Below, piece by piece: positions 56,013 through 64,000 of a stretch of DNA of 64,000 nucleotides (its first letter is position 1; every line of letters begins with the position of its first letter). The notes under the pieces are model-generated. The model worked only from the letters and a program-made list of their open reading frames with translations. It searched no databases and was not told the origin of the DNA. The position numbers and the translations under genes were made by a program. This DNA is from Serratia sp. H1w (lineage in GTDB: Bacteria; Pseudomonadota; Gammaproteobacteria; Enterobacterales; Enterobacteriaceae), in assembly GCF_000633355.1 (NCBI RefSeq), contig NZ_AYMQ01000106.1, forward strand, positions 32,491 through 96,490. The letters run 5' to 3'.

Positions 56013-57299
56013 TTGATGATGACTGAACACGTAAAAAGCTACTATGCGGCAACGGCCAATGACCATCAGCCTTATCCGCAGTTGAATGAATCGATCGATT
56101 GTGACGTGTGTATCGTTGGCGGCGGCTACACCGGACTGTCATCGGCGCTGTTTCTGGTTGAAGCCGGTTACAACGTGGTGGTTTTGGAGTCTGCCCGCAT
56201 CGGCTTTGGTGCCAGCGGCCGCAACGGTGGCCAACTGGTCAACTCTTACAGCCGCGATATCGATGTGATTGAAAGCCGTTACGGTGCCGAAAGCGCCAAG
56301 GTACTTGGCAGCATGATGTTTGAAGGCGCTGAGATTATCCGCAGCCGTATCAAGCGTTACGCCATTGACTGCGACTATCGCCCCGGCGGGATCTTCGCTG
56401 CGCTTAACAATAAACAGTACCACGCGCTAATCGAACAAAAGCAGCACTGGGAGCGTTACGGCAATACCCAATTGGAACTGCTTGATAGCGAACGTATCCG
56501 CCAGGAAGTGAGTAGCGATCGCTATGTTGGCGCACTGCTGGACCACAGTGGCGGCCATATCCACCCGCTCAATCTGGCATTGGGCGAGGCAGAGGCCATT
56601 CGCTTGCAGGGTGGACGGATCTTTGAACAATCCGCAGTCACCCATATCCGCCACGGTGAACCGGCGCTGGTCAGCACCGCCAACGGCCAGGTCACCGCTC
56701 GCTACGTGATCGTGGCCGGGAATGCTTATTTGGGCGATAAACTGGAACCCAGGCTGGCCAAACGCAGCATGCCGTGCGGGACTCAAGTAGTCACCACCGA
56801 ACCGTTAGCCCCTGAAGTGGCAGCCTCATTGATCCCGCAAAACTATTGCGTGGAGGATTGTAATTACCTGCTGGATTATTACCGCTTAACCGGTGATAAC
56901 CGGCTGCTGTACGGCGGTGGCGTGGTCTATGGCGCCCGCGATCCTGATGATATCGATAACCTGATCCGTCCCAAGCTGCTGAAAACCTTCCCACAGCTGA
57001 AAGGCGTACGTATTGATTACCGCTGGACCGGAAACTTCTTGCTGACGCTGTCGCGCATGCCGCAATTTGGCCGCTTGGAAAACAATGTCTACTACATGCA
57101 AGGTTACAGCGGCCACGGAGTGACCTGTACCCATCTGGCGGGTAAGTTGATCGCAGAACTGATGCGCGGCGATGCAGAGCGCTTTGATGCCTTCGCTAAA
57201 CTGCCACACCTGCCGTTCTTTGGTGGCCGAAACCTGCAAATCCCCTTCACTGCCATCGGCGCCGCTTATTACACCTTACGAGACCGTATTGGCGTATAA
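56013..57299 (+). CDS. puuB: Gamma-glutamylputrescine oxidase
   Basis: FAD oxidase of the DAO family that oxidises gamma-glutamylputrescine to the aldehyde with H2O2 and ammonia. FAD motif CDVCIVGGGYTGLSSALFLVEAGY followed by IGFGASGRNGGQLV; C-terminal YMQGYSGHGVTCTHLAGKLIAE. 428 residues (E. coli 426). The codon ATG at 56013 and the one at 56016 are both possible. Last gene of the unit; puuE (GABA aminotransferase), next to puuB in E. coli, is absent here. Confidence 0.93.
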   Translation: MMMTEHVKSYYAATANDHQPYPQLNESIDCDVCIVGGGYTGLSSALFLVEAGYNVVVLESARIGFGASGRNGGQLVNSYSRDIDVIESRYGAESAKVLGSMMFEGAEIIRSRIKRYAIDCDYRPGGIFAALNNKQYHALIEQKQHWERYGNTQLELLDSERIRQEVSSDRYVGALLDHSGGHIHPLNLALGEAEAIRLQGGRIFEQSAVTHIRHGEPALVSTANGQVTARYVIVAGNAYLGDKLEPRLAKRSMPCGTQVVTTEPLAPEVAASLIPQNYCVEDCNYLLDYYRLTGDNRLLYGGGVVYGARDPDDIDNLIRPKLLKTFPQLKGVRIDYRWTGNFLLTLSRMPQFGRLENNVYYMQGYSGHGVTCTHLAGKLIAELMRGDAERFDAFAKLPHLPFFGGRNLQIPFTAIGAAYYTLRDRIGV

Positions 57300-57306
57300 A
57301 TTTCTC

Positions 57307-57332
57307 GGGGCAAGACACCAACTTGCCCCTTA
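57307..57332 (+). terminator. puuB terminator
   Basis: GGGGCAAG and CTTGCCCC pair around ACACCAA, seven bases after the puuB stop; TTAAATT follows. Confidence 0.65.
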
Positions 57333-57638
57333 AATTGATACATTTCTCTAACTAAGATGATTCTCAGTTATCTATCTTGTTAAAATCCGGGTTTGGCAAA
57401 ACTATCAACCATTTAGCGACATTAATTTTTATTAATCGCCCTTTAATAATTTACAGCCCATTTACCTAATATTAATAACTGCCAACGCTATTCATGGCAG
57501 ATTTTAATCCGAAGTTTGTTGATTACGCTCTATTTTATACTGCTTCTTTGTTGCCCTACCGCCAAAAAAATAATATTATAAGGCTTAGGATTAACGTTAT
57601 TTAAGTAGAGTAAATTGACTTACATGGAGTGAATCAAC
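57333..57638. other. AT-rich region upstream of the broken regulator
   Basis: No gene seen. The composition is clearly AT-rich, with TTATTAATCG and TTTAATAATT-like stretches, as is the regulator that follows, suggesting DNA of different origin from the puu cluster. Confidence 0.4.
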
Positions 57639-58253
57639 ATGACTAAGCCCCAATATCGCATCGAAGGAGATGTCCTTTTTTGCCCCAATAGCGTCGGTTT
57701 TTATCATCAGGACCTCCAGGAAGAAATCGTCACTATCTCCTCTTCTGCGGCTTGACTTTTCTCCTTTCTTATTAAAAATAAAGGAGAAACTGTTGAGAGA
57801 GAGATACTTCTGCAAAGAGTGTGGGATGATTATGGTCTACAGGCCAGCAACAATAATCTCAACCAATGTCTGAGTACGCTGCGGCGCATCATCAAGAGTA
57901 TGGGCATTGATAAAAACATCATAGAAACCATACCAAAAGTAGGGTTAATAATTGCCAGTGATGTGACGATTGAAGAGATCTCAATTAAGCAGGATGAACC
58001 TGAATTATCGCAGAATGCGAAAAAGAATTATTTTAAAAAGGTTAATATCACCTACGTTTTAATTGCACTGGTGATTATCTTGGCGGTAACTACTGGTGTG
58101 CATATATTTCATATCTATCAGCACTTCTATAAATCAGATGCAAACTTTACCGCAATGCTAGCGAATGAAGCCGTCTGTGAGGTAGCGGCAACGCCTTCGG
58201 TAGGTAATATTCCTAAGTTTGCCTCGTTGTTAACACCGGCTGCCGCGTATTAA
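57639..58253 (+). pseudogene. ToxR/CadC-like membrane-bound winged-helix regulator with in-frame TGA
   Basis: From ATG 57639 the frame reads MTKPQYRIEGDVLFCPNSVG and on to ISSSAA, then TGA (57753-57755), then LFSFLIKNKGETVEREILLQ, RVWDDYGL, NQCLSTLRRIIKSMGIDK and a transmembrane helix VLIALVIILAVTTGVHIFHIY with a short outer domain. Together this is a complete OmpR/PhoB-type winged helix with a membrane anchor, a family that controls pili and acid response. Family members have a basic residue at the TGA position; CGA to TGA is a one-base change. Either a pseudogene, a readthrough gene, or a sequencing error. Initiation past the stop would lose the first part of the winged helix. Low-GC base composition suggests acquisition. 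Confidence 0.75.
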
Positions 58254-58256
58254 AAA

Positions 58257-58278
58257 GGGAGCTTAATAGCTCCCCTAA
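58257..58278 (+). terminator. Terminator of the ToxR-like gene
   Basis: GGGAGCT-TAAT-AGCTCCC four bases after the stop codon, followed by CTAAAA. Perfect seven-pair stem. Confidence 0.6.
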
Positions 58279-58299
58279 AACTGTAGATATTGTTGCCAT

Positions 58300-58320
58300 G
58301 GGGCGCTATATGCTGCCCCC
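58300..58320. repeat. REP-like palindrome copy
   Basis: GGGGCGC-TATATGCT-GCCCCC between convergent genes; degenerate member of the same family as 60409. Confidence 0.55.
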
Positions 58321-58333
58321 GCTTAAATCACCG

Positions 58334-58963
58334 CTAGCTCACATCACTGCGACGATAGAGCGCCACCCCGATGGCCAGCACACCGAGCATGCCAGCACAG
58401 CTACGGTTTACCCAGCGCATCACGTTCGCCGAGAACTTACGCATCGCATGACGGCCGCCGTAGGCATAGATAGTCATCATCACGCAGTCGATGATCGCGC
58501 TGACCAGTGCCAGGATCAGGTACTGCATGGCAATCGGCTTTTCGGGCTGAATGAACTGCGGCAGAAAAGCGGAGAAAAACAACAGCCCCTTGGGATTGGA
58601 CAACCCAACCATCAGGGAACGCAGGAATGCCGTTTTTCCGGTCGCTGCGGCAGCGCTGGCGTTTACCGCTAGAGCCTTCACCGGCGCCCGCCACAGCACC
58701 CATGCCAGATACACCAGATATAACGCACCGCCCCACTTCACCACGGCAAACAGCTGCTCAGAGGCCTGTAACAACGCCCCCAACCCGCAGCCTACGGCAC
58801 CGATCAACAGCAGATCGGCCAATACCGCGCCCAGAAAACCGTAACTGGCAATGCGCATACCGTGGATTGCACCATTGTTTAGCGCCAACAGCATCGAAGG
58901 GCCAGGCGTCACCATCACCGCACTAACGGCGATCACATAAAGCAAAAGCGTAGTTAACTCCAT
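58334..58963 (-). CDS. LysE/RhtB-family amino acid exporter, 209 aa
   Basis: Six-helix inner-membrane exporter. Signature N-terminus LLLYVIAVSAVMVTPGPSML (the TPGP motif of the family), then GFLGAVLADLLLIGAVGCGLG, LMVGLSNPKGLLFFSAFLPQFI and the C-terminal helix. Substrate likely amino acids but unproven; not close enough to RhtB, RhtC or LysE for a symbol. The ATG at 58963 with CCGGAG six bases upstream is chosen; the longer frame from 59089 has no ribosome site and a non-membrane leader. Confidence 0.88.
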   Translation of the reverse strand: MELTTLLLYVIAVSAVMVTPGPSMLLALNNGAIHGMRIASYGFLGAVLADLLLIGAVGCGLGALLQASEQLFAVVKWGGALYLVYLAWVLWRAPVKALAVNASAAAATGKTAFLRSLMVGLSNPKGLLFFSAFLPQFIQPEKPIAMQYLILALVSAIIDCVMMTIYAYGGRHAMRKFSANVMRWVNRSCAGMLGVLAIGVALYRRSDVS

Positions 58964-59223
58964 CAACAACTCCGGATAAATGTAAAACTCACTGCATCGC
59001 AATACGACAACATCTTTATGGGGGGGAATATAGGGGATCTGCCCGATGTGATACAAGTCACATTCTGTCTGGAGGCGGTGATGGAGCAAGAAATCATCCT
59101 TCCCGCCATCAATTCAACAAAAAATAACCACCATGATTACTTATTAACCACAAATCACCGATAAATTCACAAGGGATATGAATTAAGTAAAATACATACA
59201 AATTAATTAACTATATTGTTGCA
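58964..59223. other. Gap between LysE gene and ArcZ-like RNA
   Basis: No gene seen. AT-rich toward the right. A TATATT hexamer at 59212-59217 is a plausible -10 element for the RNA starting near 59224; the -35 is weak. Confidence 0.35.
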
Positions 59224-59342
59224 ATGGCGCAGCAATTTATTGATGAACTCTCGTCTCAAAAAACATATAGTAATGACAGACTAGTAATCAACGATTTCCC
59301 TGGTGTTGTTGTGTTTGCCCCTCTCTTTTGCGGGGCTTTTTT
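59224..59342 (+). ncRNA. ArcZ-like small RNA candidate
   Basis: An isolated intrinsic terminator (GCCCC 59317-59321, GGGGC 59332-59336, then six T residues) ends a stretch with no credible gene. Just before it, 59293-59308 reads GATTTCCCTGGTGTTG, identical as I recall to the conserved core of E. coli ArcZ, the Hfq-dependent RNA that activates rpoS, where the core also begins the processed 3' form next to the terminator. A -10-like TATATT at 59212 predicts a start near 59224 and a length near 119 nt, like ArcZ (121). The 5' part and terminator stem differ from ArcZ and the arcB neighbourhood is absent, so this looks like a second, ArcZ-related RNA. Promoter and 5' end are inferred. Confidence 0.6.
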
Positions 59343-59470
59343 CCTCCCCCTTCCATCCCTGACGCTTAACCACCTTCCGCACACTTGGCAGTGGTTTACC
59401 AATCTATGTGGAGCTATCACCGAGCGATAAAGGTACACTGAACTCCTCCTACCTCTACCCGGTGATAAAG

Positions 59471-59632
59471 ATGTCTTTCTTTGATGCCTTTAAGCTCTTT
59501 GGTGATGCCCCAGTGGACGTCACCTGCCCTGAATGTGGAAAAAGTTCGCCGCAAAATCGCAGTAAGGTAAAGAAAAACGTCACGCTTATCTGCCCCCACT
59601 GTGGACATTATTTCCGTAAACGCGAAGATTGA
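59471..59632 (+). CDS. Small zinc-ribbon protein, 53 aa
   Basis: MSFFDAFKLFGDAPVDVTCP followed by ECGKSSPQNRSKVKKNVTLI and CPHCGHYFRKRED. Two CPxC knuckles 24 residues apart form a zinc ribbon; the tail is basic. ATG at 59471; upstream GGTGATAAAG gives a modest ribosome site. Similar tiny zinc-binding proteins occur in many enterobacteria, probably binding nucleic acid or a protein partner. No operon partner on this strand. Confidence 0.6.
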   Translation: MSFFDAFKLFGDAPVDVTCPECGKSSPQNRSKVKKNVTLICPHCGHYFRKRED

Positions 59633-59670
59633 GCGTGCCAGACTGGTTGAGATAGAGCGAGGATCCCAGG

Positions 59671-59708
59671 GAAAAAACCGCTATCAATATCAATGGGCTT
59701 GATAGCGG
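59671..59708 (-). terminator. Terminator downstream of the TolA-III lipoprotein gene
   Basis: On the minus strand CCGCTATCAA (59708-59699) pairs with TTGATAGCGG (59687-59678), followed by six T residues. Loop of 11 bases. It lies 155 bases past the lipoprotein stop. Confidence 0.75.
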
Positions 59709-59862
59709 CAAAGACCACTCGGGACTTCTAATGGATATGGTAGACGCGTTCATTATACCCATGCGATTACAATGGTTAATACTCAGAGCTTTGATTTAGG
59801 ATTTTACCCCGGAATTCTTCCTCTTTACTCCCATCAGCCCAACAACTCTTGGTATCTGACAC

Positions 59863-60246
59863 TCAATCCGGTTGGAAGGTAATGATTGTTTTTTTGATTC
59901 TTTGGTAGGTTTCATCGTCAGGAGGCGCGGGTATGTCAGCATTTTTGATGGCTTTCAGCGCAGCTTCACATAGCGGCGGGTAACCGCTGCCTTGCGCGTC
60001 ATATATCAGCCCATCTTTGGACATCTTGATCGTAACATCGCAAGTCTTACCCCGATAGTTATCTCCAATAAAAAACTTTCGCTGGATGGCGGTCTGAATT
60101 GCACGAAGGTAATAGGTTGTTTTATCTACAAATGGTGCCATTTCTTGTGGCTGTAGCTCGATAGGCTGGGTGCGGGTGCTTTTATGGGGGCTACAGGCAG
60201 AGACAAACAGCAGGCAGCCCAGACACACAGAGGTGAGTTTTTTCAT
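59863..60246 (-). CDS. Lipoprotein with a TolA domain III, 127 aa
   Basis: N-terminus MKKLTSVCLGCLLFVSACSP carries a lipobox (VSAC, Cys 18), so the product is anchored by lipid in the periplasm. Residues 45-127 match the C-terminal domain of TolA: YLRAIQTAIQRKFFIGDNY, GKTCDVTIKMSKDGLIYDAQ, PLCEAALKAIKNADIPAPPD, ending FQPD. The two Cys that form the TolA-III disulphide are kept. TolA-III binds TolB, and is the docking site for group A colicins and filamentous phage. The helix-rich TolA middle domain and membrane helix are absent. The start at 60246 has AAGGGAA seven bases upstream. Role unknown; decoy or regulator of Tol are possibilities. Confidence 0.8.
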   Translation of the reverse strand: MKKLTSVCLGCLLFVSACSPHKSTRTQPIELQPQEMAPFVDKTTYYLRAIQTAIQRKFFIGDNYRGKTCDVTIKMSKDGLIYDAQGSGYPPLCEAALKAIKNADIPAPPDDETYQRIKKTIITFQPD

Positions 60247-60408
60247 GTCTAAATTCCCTTTTGGCGTTGTTCGTTGAATGTAACAGAAGAGGCCCTCGCG
60301 GAAACATTTGAAGTTGATTTCTGTGCTGCCGGTATTGCTATGAGCATTGGTAGAAACCAAAGGATTTGAATTACGAAACCATATAAAAAACCACCAGACT
60401 CAAACGTA

Positions 60409-60429
60409 GGGGCGCTGCATGCTGCGCCC
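60409..60429. repeat. REP-like palindrome copy next to CRISPR array
   Basis: GGGGCGC-TGCATGCT-GCGCCC, the best-preserved copy of the family, 38 bases before the distal end of the array. Confidence 0.65.
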
Positions 60430-60466
60430 GTCAGGATGATCAATGGGTTATCTATACCCCCCTCGG

Positions 60467-60794
60467 CTTTTGAGCTGCCTGCACGGCAGTGAACTCCGCT
60501 CATACCCGGCCCTCCCGCAGCTCGACTTTCTAAGCTGCCTGTACGGCAGTGAACTCTAGCCGGTTTACCCCTGAGAAAGCTAGACCTTTCTAAGCTGCCG
60601 ATACGACAGTTAACAATGCCCCAAACACTACAGCAGGGTCCAGATTTTTCTAAGCTGCCTATACGGCAGTGCACCCGGCTATCAACCGCGCATTCTGATT
60701 GCTACTTTTCTAAGCTGCCTGCACGGCAGTGAACAGCAGTCTGGCCAGGTCGCTTTTAAAGTGATATTTCTAAGCTGCCTGCACGGCAGTGAAC
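60467..60794 (-). CRISPR. Type I-F CRISPR array, 6 repeats and 5 spacers
   Basis: Repeats of 28 bases start every 60 bases (60467, 60527, 60587, 60647, 60707, 60767), giving five 32-base spacers. Read on the minus strand the repeat is GTTCACTGCCGTGCAGGCAG plus CTTAGAAA, the type I-F form. The two repeats at 60707 and 60767 are identical; those at 60467, 60587 and 60647 carry two to five changes, so the leader is on the right, next to cas6f, and the distal end is decaying. No spacer matches other parts of this window by eye. Confidence 0.96.
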
Positions 60795-60923
60795 TGTTAC
60801 AAACCAACAGCAACCTACTATTAATAAAATAGAATCCGGCCATCCCACTCAAAAACCCTTTTCTAAAGAATACTGATCCCAACCTTTAAAATCAATAGGT
60901 TAGAATCAGCCACTAAATTAGGG
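60795..60923 (-). promoter_or_regulatory. CRISPR leader
   Basis: 129 bases between cas6f and the first intact repeat, AT-rich (TATTAATAAAAT, CCTTTAAAATC), as is usual for a I-F leader. Promoter and IHF site were not resolved. Confidence 0.6.
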
Positions 60924-61478
60924 TTAAAACCACGGGATGGTTGCCGTTGCACTTAGGCCATAAGCACTAAATACCCCCTCTGTCGCGTTATCGCAAATCT
61001 TGCCCTGTTCGATAAACAACAAAAAGGTCTGCGCGCTGGATAGGCTTTTCAAACGGATAAATGGCAGCGCCGAACGTTCCTCAACAGAATCAGGAATACG
61101 CATTCTGGCCTCCTCCTCTGTGAGCCAACCCTTGCTAACAGAGCGACGGCGTAATCTCTCAGCACTGCTTTTAAACTGCACACGCCGCACAGTACGATAT
61201 TTCACATGAGAGGGTACTGGCTGAATCTCGCTGCATTCTGTGTAATCCCGCAGCCCTTTACGCCATGGTAAGGTCTCAAATGCGGTAAGCTCTGCCAGAG
61301 GACCATGTAGCCGTAACCTATCACCCAGTGTTTTACCGGCAGAGGGAAAGCTGACGCCTATTCTTCCCTGTCCGACACCACCCAATGCCCGATGCAGCTT
61401 GGCAAACAGCGCTTCCAATAACATCGTCGTAGTGAACTCGGGATCTGGCAGCACTCGAATATCAAGGTAATGATCCAT
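60924..61478 (-). CDS. cas6f: Type I-F CRISPR crRNA endonuclease Cas6f (Csy4)
   Basis: Cuts the precursor RNA within each repeat and stays bound to the 3' hairpin in the Csy complex. It resembles Pseudomonas Csy4 along its length: [15 protein letters not shown] at the start, catalytic His 29 in LFAKLHRAL, basic helix [25 protein letters not shown] and the end [12 protein letters not shown]. 184 residues. Last cas gene before the leader. Confidence 0.95.
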   Translation of the reverse strand: MDHYLDIRVLPDPEFTTTMLLEALFAKLHRALGGVGQGRIGVSFPSAGKTLGDRLRLHGPLAELTAFETLPWRKGLRDYTECSEIQPVPSHVKYRTVRRVQFKSSAERLRRRSVSKGWLTEEEARMRIPDSVEERSALPFIRLKSLSSAQTFLLFIEQGKICDNATEGVFSAYGLSATATIPWF

Positions 61479-61489
61479 ACGCTGCCCCT

Positions 61490-62485
61490 TTATTCACCTT
61501 TCTCACCAAATACGCCGCCACGGATCAGAATGGCCATGACGTAATGTTGTTGCTCCACTTCTGGCACCTTCCCTTTGGTCACCCAGTTATCCAGCAGAGT
61601 GTAAAAATCCATTTTTTGTTTCGGTTGGCGATAGGCTTGCCCACGGCTAGTCACTGAGCCATAGGGTTCCACCGCAATGGGCCCCAACCCCAATTCATCG
61701 GCCTCTGGATACCAACTATCGACGGTACGTAACGCATTGCCGATTTTCTGCGAGTGCATGGCAGCAATATCGTCCACCTGATACAGCACCTTACTTTTCT
61801 TGCTGTTGCTATCCAACACCAACTCCTGTGACGGGAAAATCTCTTGTCCTTTGCCCAATCGCACACAGGCTTCAACGCTAAAGAAAGCAAAACTATCCCC
61901 GGCCAACCCTTGTTCTATTTCCTTAGCCAGTTCAGCTAAATCACCTTTTGGTTGGCTAAACATACGCAAGCTGTGATCACAGGCATTAAACTGCCAGGTT
62001 TTTTCTTTACCTTTTACGGTAACGGCGATCTCATCTGCACCTACGCGATTGCGCCACAAGAAACGCCCATTCGCCAGGTTCTCAGCATAACGCCCAGCCA
62101 GTTCTTTGAAGCCATGCTCTTTGATATAGCCTTGGATCACTTTCGCCAGTTCAGCCTGATAATCCTGATCGTTGCATACTGAGGGCTGTGCCAGGTTACC
62201 CAACACACGTAGAGTAAAGCTGACCTTTAAAGTATCAGCGTCAAATGGCAATGCCGCGACATCTACACGCTGTAAGTTAGGTTTTTGGATCTCGGCATCC
62301 AGCTTTGCCGGATCGCTGGCAATCGCATTTTTCAAACGATTGGAAATCGTACCGCGTACCGCTTTTTCCTGGATCGCAATCGGCGTCCATTCAGGTTGTT
62401 GCCAGTTACCAGCAAACATAATGGCATCGGAGTTTGCCAATTTACGCTCGAAAGCCAATACGGATGCAGTTTTTACAGTAGCCAT
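61490..62485 (-). CDS. csy3: Type I-F CRISPR backbone protein Csy3 (Cas7f)
   Basis: Six copies coat the spacer part of the crRNA in the I-F surveillance complex. Family features: [87 protein letters not shown]. 331 residues, usual length. Twelve bases before cas6f. Confidence 0.94.
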   Translation of the reverse strand: MATVKTASVLAFERKLANSDAIMFAGNWQQPEWTPIAIQEKAVRGTISNRLKNAIASDPAKLDAEIQKPNLQRVDVAALPFDADTLKVSFTLRVLGNLAQPSVCNDQDYQAELAKVIQGYIKEHGFKELAGRYAENLANGRFLWRNRVGADEIAVTVKGKEKTWQFNACDHSLRMFSQPKGDLAELAKEIEQGLAGDSFAFFSVEACVRLGKGQEIFPSQELVLDSNSKKSKVLYQVDDIAAMHSQKIGNALRTVDSWYPEADELGLGPIAVEPYGSVTSRGQAYRQPKQKMDFYTLLDNWVTKGKVPEVEQQHYVMAILIRGGVFGEKGE

Positions 62486-62502
62486 ATGAATAGTCCTTTA
62501 AG

Positions 62503-63426
62503 TTAATCTTCTTCGTTATATTGATAGTCTTCAGTAATAACGGGTACCGCGCTGCGGCAGAGGTAATCATCACTTTGATGATGGTATTGCCATAACAACT
62601 GATTCAGGTCGGTGACGCGGTGCAAGCTACGCCACTCGCCAATGCCATAAACGGGTTCGGCAAATCGGAAAGGCGTTGTTGGATCACGGGATTTCTCGAC
62701 TTCCCCCGGCGCGTATAACGGGGAAATCGCACGATAGCCGGTCTGGATAGGAACCAAGTAACCTGCCGCTGGCTTTGGTCGGTAACCCCACTGCGGATTT
62801 TGTTCACTCAGCGCTTGATATTTGAGCGCGGCAAAGTCCAACCAAGCATCTATCAGCTCTGCCTGTGGGTTACTTTCACACAACGTTTGATAATGGCTGG
62901 TCAGCAATTCGGAGCGATCGAGCAACGCAAAACCAGGTAGCAAGCGGCGCATCAGTTTGCGCAGATCCTCTGGCTTTTCAGGAGTCCCCATTACCTTGAC
63001 CGCGCCAATATCGGTGATCACACCACCAGCCAAACGCTGAGTTGGGCATAGTTCGGCAAGGTGCATCTCCAGCTCTTTGGCACCCTGATCGCCATTAACT
63101 AAGGTGCCGTGGCATTCAATCAGTAGCGAAACAGTGAGATGCATTCGCCCTTCTTCATTGAACGCCGCTGTTTTGGCCTCTTTGGTCAATGGATTGCGCG
63201 TTAAGGCAAAAGCATAATCGCGCCCAGAAGAGTAAGCATGGAGTTGCTGCTGATGGCAGACGACACCACAGTTTTGCAGGGTTAAGCCGTGAGTCTGCTG
63301 CAGTTTGCGGGACAGCGCATGAGTGTAACCAAGAAAATGAGTCATAGCGGGGAAACCATAGGTCAGCCCTGCAATGGCATTAGCGTTCTCCACCCGAACA
63401 TGACGTAATACGATCAACGTACTCAT
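62503..63426 (-). CDS. csy2: Type I-F CRISPR protein Csy2 (Cas5f)
   Basis: Binds the 5' handle of crRNA with Csy1. Features: [79 protein letters not shown], and [21 protein letters not shown]. 307 residues. ATG overlaps the csy1 stop (ATGA). Confidence 0.94.
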   Translation of the reverse strand: MSTLIVLRHVRVENANAIAGLTYGFPAMTHFLGYTHALSRKLQQTHGLTLQNCGVVCHQQQLHAYSSGRDYAFALTRNPLTKEAKTAAFNEEGRMHLTVSLLIECHGTLVNGDQGAKELEMHLAELCPTQRLAGGVITDIGAVKVMGTPEKPEDLRKLMRRLLPGFALLDRSELLTSHYQTLCESNPQAELIDAWLDFAALKYQALSEQNPQWGYRPKPAAGYLVPIQTGYRAISPLYAPGEVEKSRDPTTPFRFAEPVYGIGEWRSLHRVTDLNQLLWQYHHQSDDYLCRSAVPVITEDYQYNEED

Positions 63427-63986
63427 GCGAAGTCCTCCTTAAACTCTTGCTCAAACTCACGCAGGCGTCGCTTGAACAAAGACGCGGTCGACCATTCACG
63501 TCGCTCAACTTCGCTAAACTTCATCTCTTCGGTTTTTAGCTGGTGATTGAGCCATACGCCAAAATCCAGAGCGATTTCCTTTTTCCAATCGCCGCCTTCA
63601 CGCTCAAACTGGAAGTCTTTGTCATCTTTCATCCGCCATGGGTCAAGCCACAACTGCTGAGCACGCGAGAGTTGGCACTCTTCTTTCATGCTCCAGCCTT
63701 GCCAATCTTCCCGATTTTGTACGCCAGCCACATAGCTGAATAAAGTATCGATAATTTCATCAACGAAGGCCGCTCTTTGCTGGCGGATCTCGGTATTTCG
63801 ATCTTGTGGGTTAAGACTGCGCAGGTACTGCTTCAACTGCCATACCGCGTCTCTCGCCATGGCAGAGAAGGCTTTACGCTCTTGGAAAATAGAATTCTGG
63901 TTTAACGGCGGCTTATTTTGGCTTTGCCATACTGGCGCGGTACAAGGCAACAACCAGGCGCGGCCACCGCGTACGCTGTTGTGTCG
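63423..63986 (-). pseudogene. csy1: Type I-F CRISPR protein Csy1 (Cas8f), C-terminal part; frame closed by TAG at 63987-63989
   Basis: The C-terminal 187 residues match Csy1: RHNSVRGGRAWLLPCTAPVW (compare LNNERRGENWLLPSLPPNW of Pseudomonas), SIFQERKAFSAMARD, QQRAAFVDEIIDTLF, SRAQQLWLDPWR. Reading upstream, the frame meets TAG at 63987-63989; the family (about 430 residues) should continue for some 240 residues. Only 11 more bases are in the window, and a one-base frameshift after GGTAGC would keep a neighbouring frame open. So the gene seems interrupted at this point, but the upstream part is not visible. Without intact Csy1, PAM recognition by the complex would be lost. Confidence 0.8.
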
Positions 63987-64000
63987 CTACCGATGTAAAA

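Noticed and set aside
59224..59430. Plus-strand ORF starting MAQQFIDELSSQ
   Set aside because: No ribosome site; its start coincides with the expected 5' end of the ArcZ-like RNA and it runs through an intrinsic terminator.
59772..59882. Plus-strand 36-aa frame MVNTQSFDLGFYPGILPL...
   Set aside because: Protein-like translation but no ribosome site, no homologue known, and it overlaps the convergent lipoprotein gene end.

Overview
The window reads as chromosomal DNA of an enterobacterium, most likely Serratia or a close relative in the Yersiniaceae. The basis is gene-by-gene recognition: many proteins resemble E. coli counterparts closely enough to recall them, and two blocks keep E. coli order (yniA-yniB-hxpB...ydjM-tcyP, and kdgR-yebQ-htpX-prc-proQ-msrC-letA-letB-rsmF...yebV). 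The mixture of yfeABCD iron/manganese uptake, a membrane gluconate 2-dehydrogenase, hutF-type histidine degradation, a Csu-type pilus operon and a type I-F CRISPR-Cas locus fits Serratia. Species cannot be fixed from the sequence alone.

Layout. 1-2.3 kb: start of a PHP-domain hydrolase gene, a secreted orphan protein, and two paralogous mini membrane proteins in AT-rich DNA. 2.3-7.1 kb: three-subunit gluconate 2-dehydrogenase operon behind a GntR-like operator, then the lytic transglycosylase emtA. 7.2-11.2 kb: an orphan GhoS-like protein, then a Fur box and yfeABCD. 11.2-20.1 kb: GNAT enzyme, yniA, yniB, hxpB, kduD (with a KdgR box), ydjM, tcyP, kdgR, yebQ. 20.3-30.5 kb: envelope and RNA housekeeping genes (htpX, prc, proQ, msrC, letAB, rsmF). 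30.6-36.6 kb: a six-gene Csu-like chaperone-usher operon lying between rsmF and yebV. 37-39.5 kb: yebV, a C39-like peptidase plus ASCH pair and several mini genes. 39.5-44.8 kb: hut cluster (hutD-hutF divergent from hutC; hutI-hutG) with two HutC operators. 45-50 kb: D-aminopeptidase-like enzyme, tsx, yddG and small unknowns. 50-57.3 kb: putrescine cluster puuP-puuA divergent from puuDRCB. 57.6-60.3 kb: a broken ToxR-like regulator, a LysE exporter, an ArcZ-like small RNA candidate, a zinc-ribbon mini protein and a lipoprotein with a TolA C-terminal domain. 60.4-64 kb: type I-F CRISPR array and cas6f-csy3-csy2-csy1 (csy1 truncated by the window and its frame closed by a TAG).

Together these encode sugar-acid and nitrogen scavenging (gluconate oxidation in the periplasm, histidine and putrescine breakdown), metal uptake, envelope maintenance and surface/defence functions. 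Most is ordinary. The signals most worth following are: the ArcZ-like sRNA at 59224-59342 and a perfect complement to its seed just after the stop codon of the mini membrane gene at 1147-1320; irregularities in the Csu operon (A9 tract at the start of the first pilin gene, no standard start codon for the usher, G7 frameshift that removes the last strand of the tip adhesin); an antitoxin-like GhoS homologue with no GhoT beside it; a lipoprotein carrying a TolA-III domain beside the CRISPR array; and a dispersed composite repeat family with terminal inverted repeats.

No rRNA, tRNA, complete insertion sequence or prophage was recognised.
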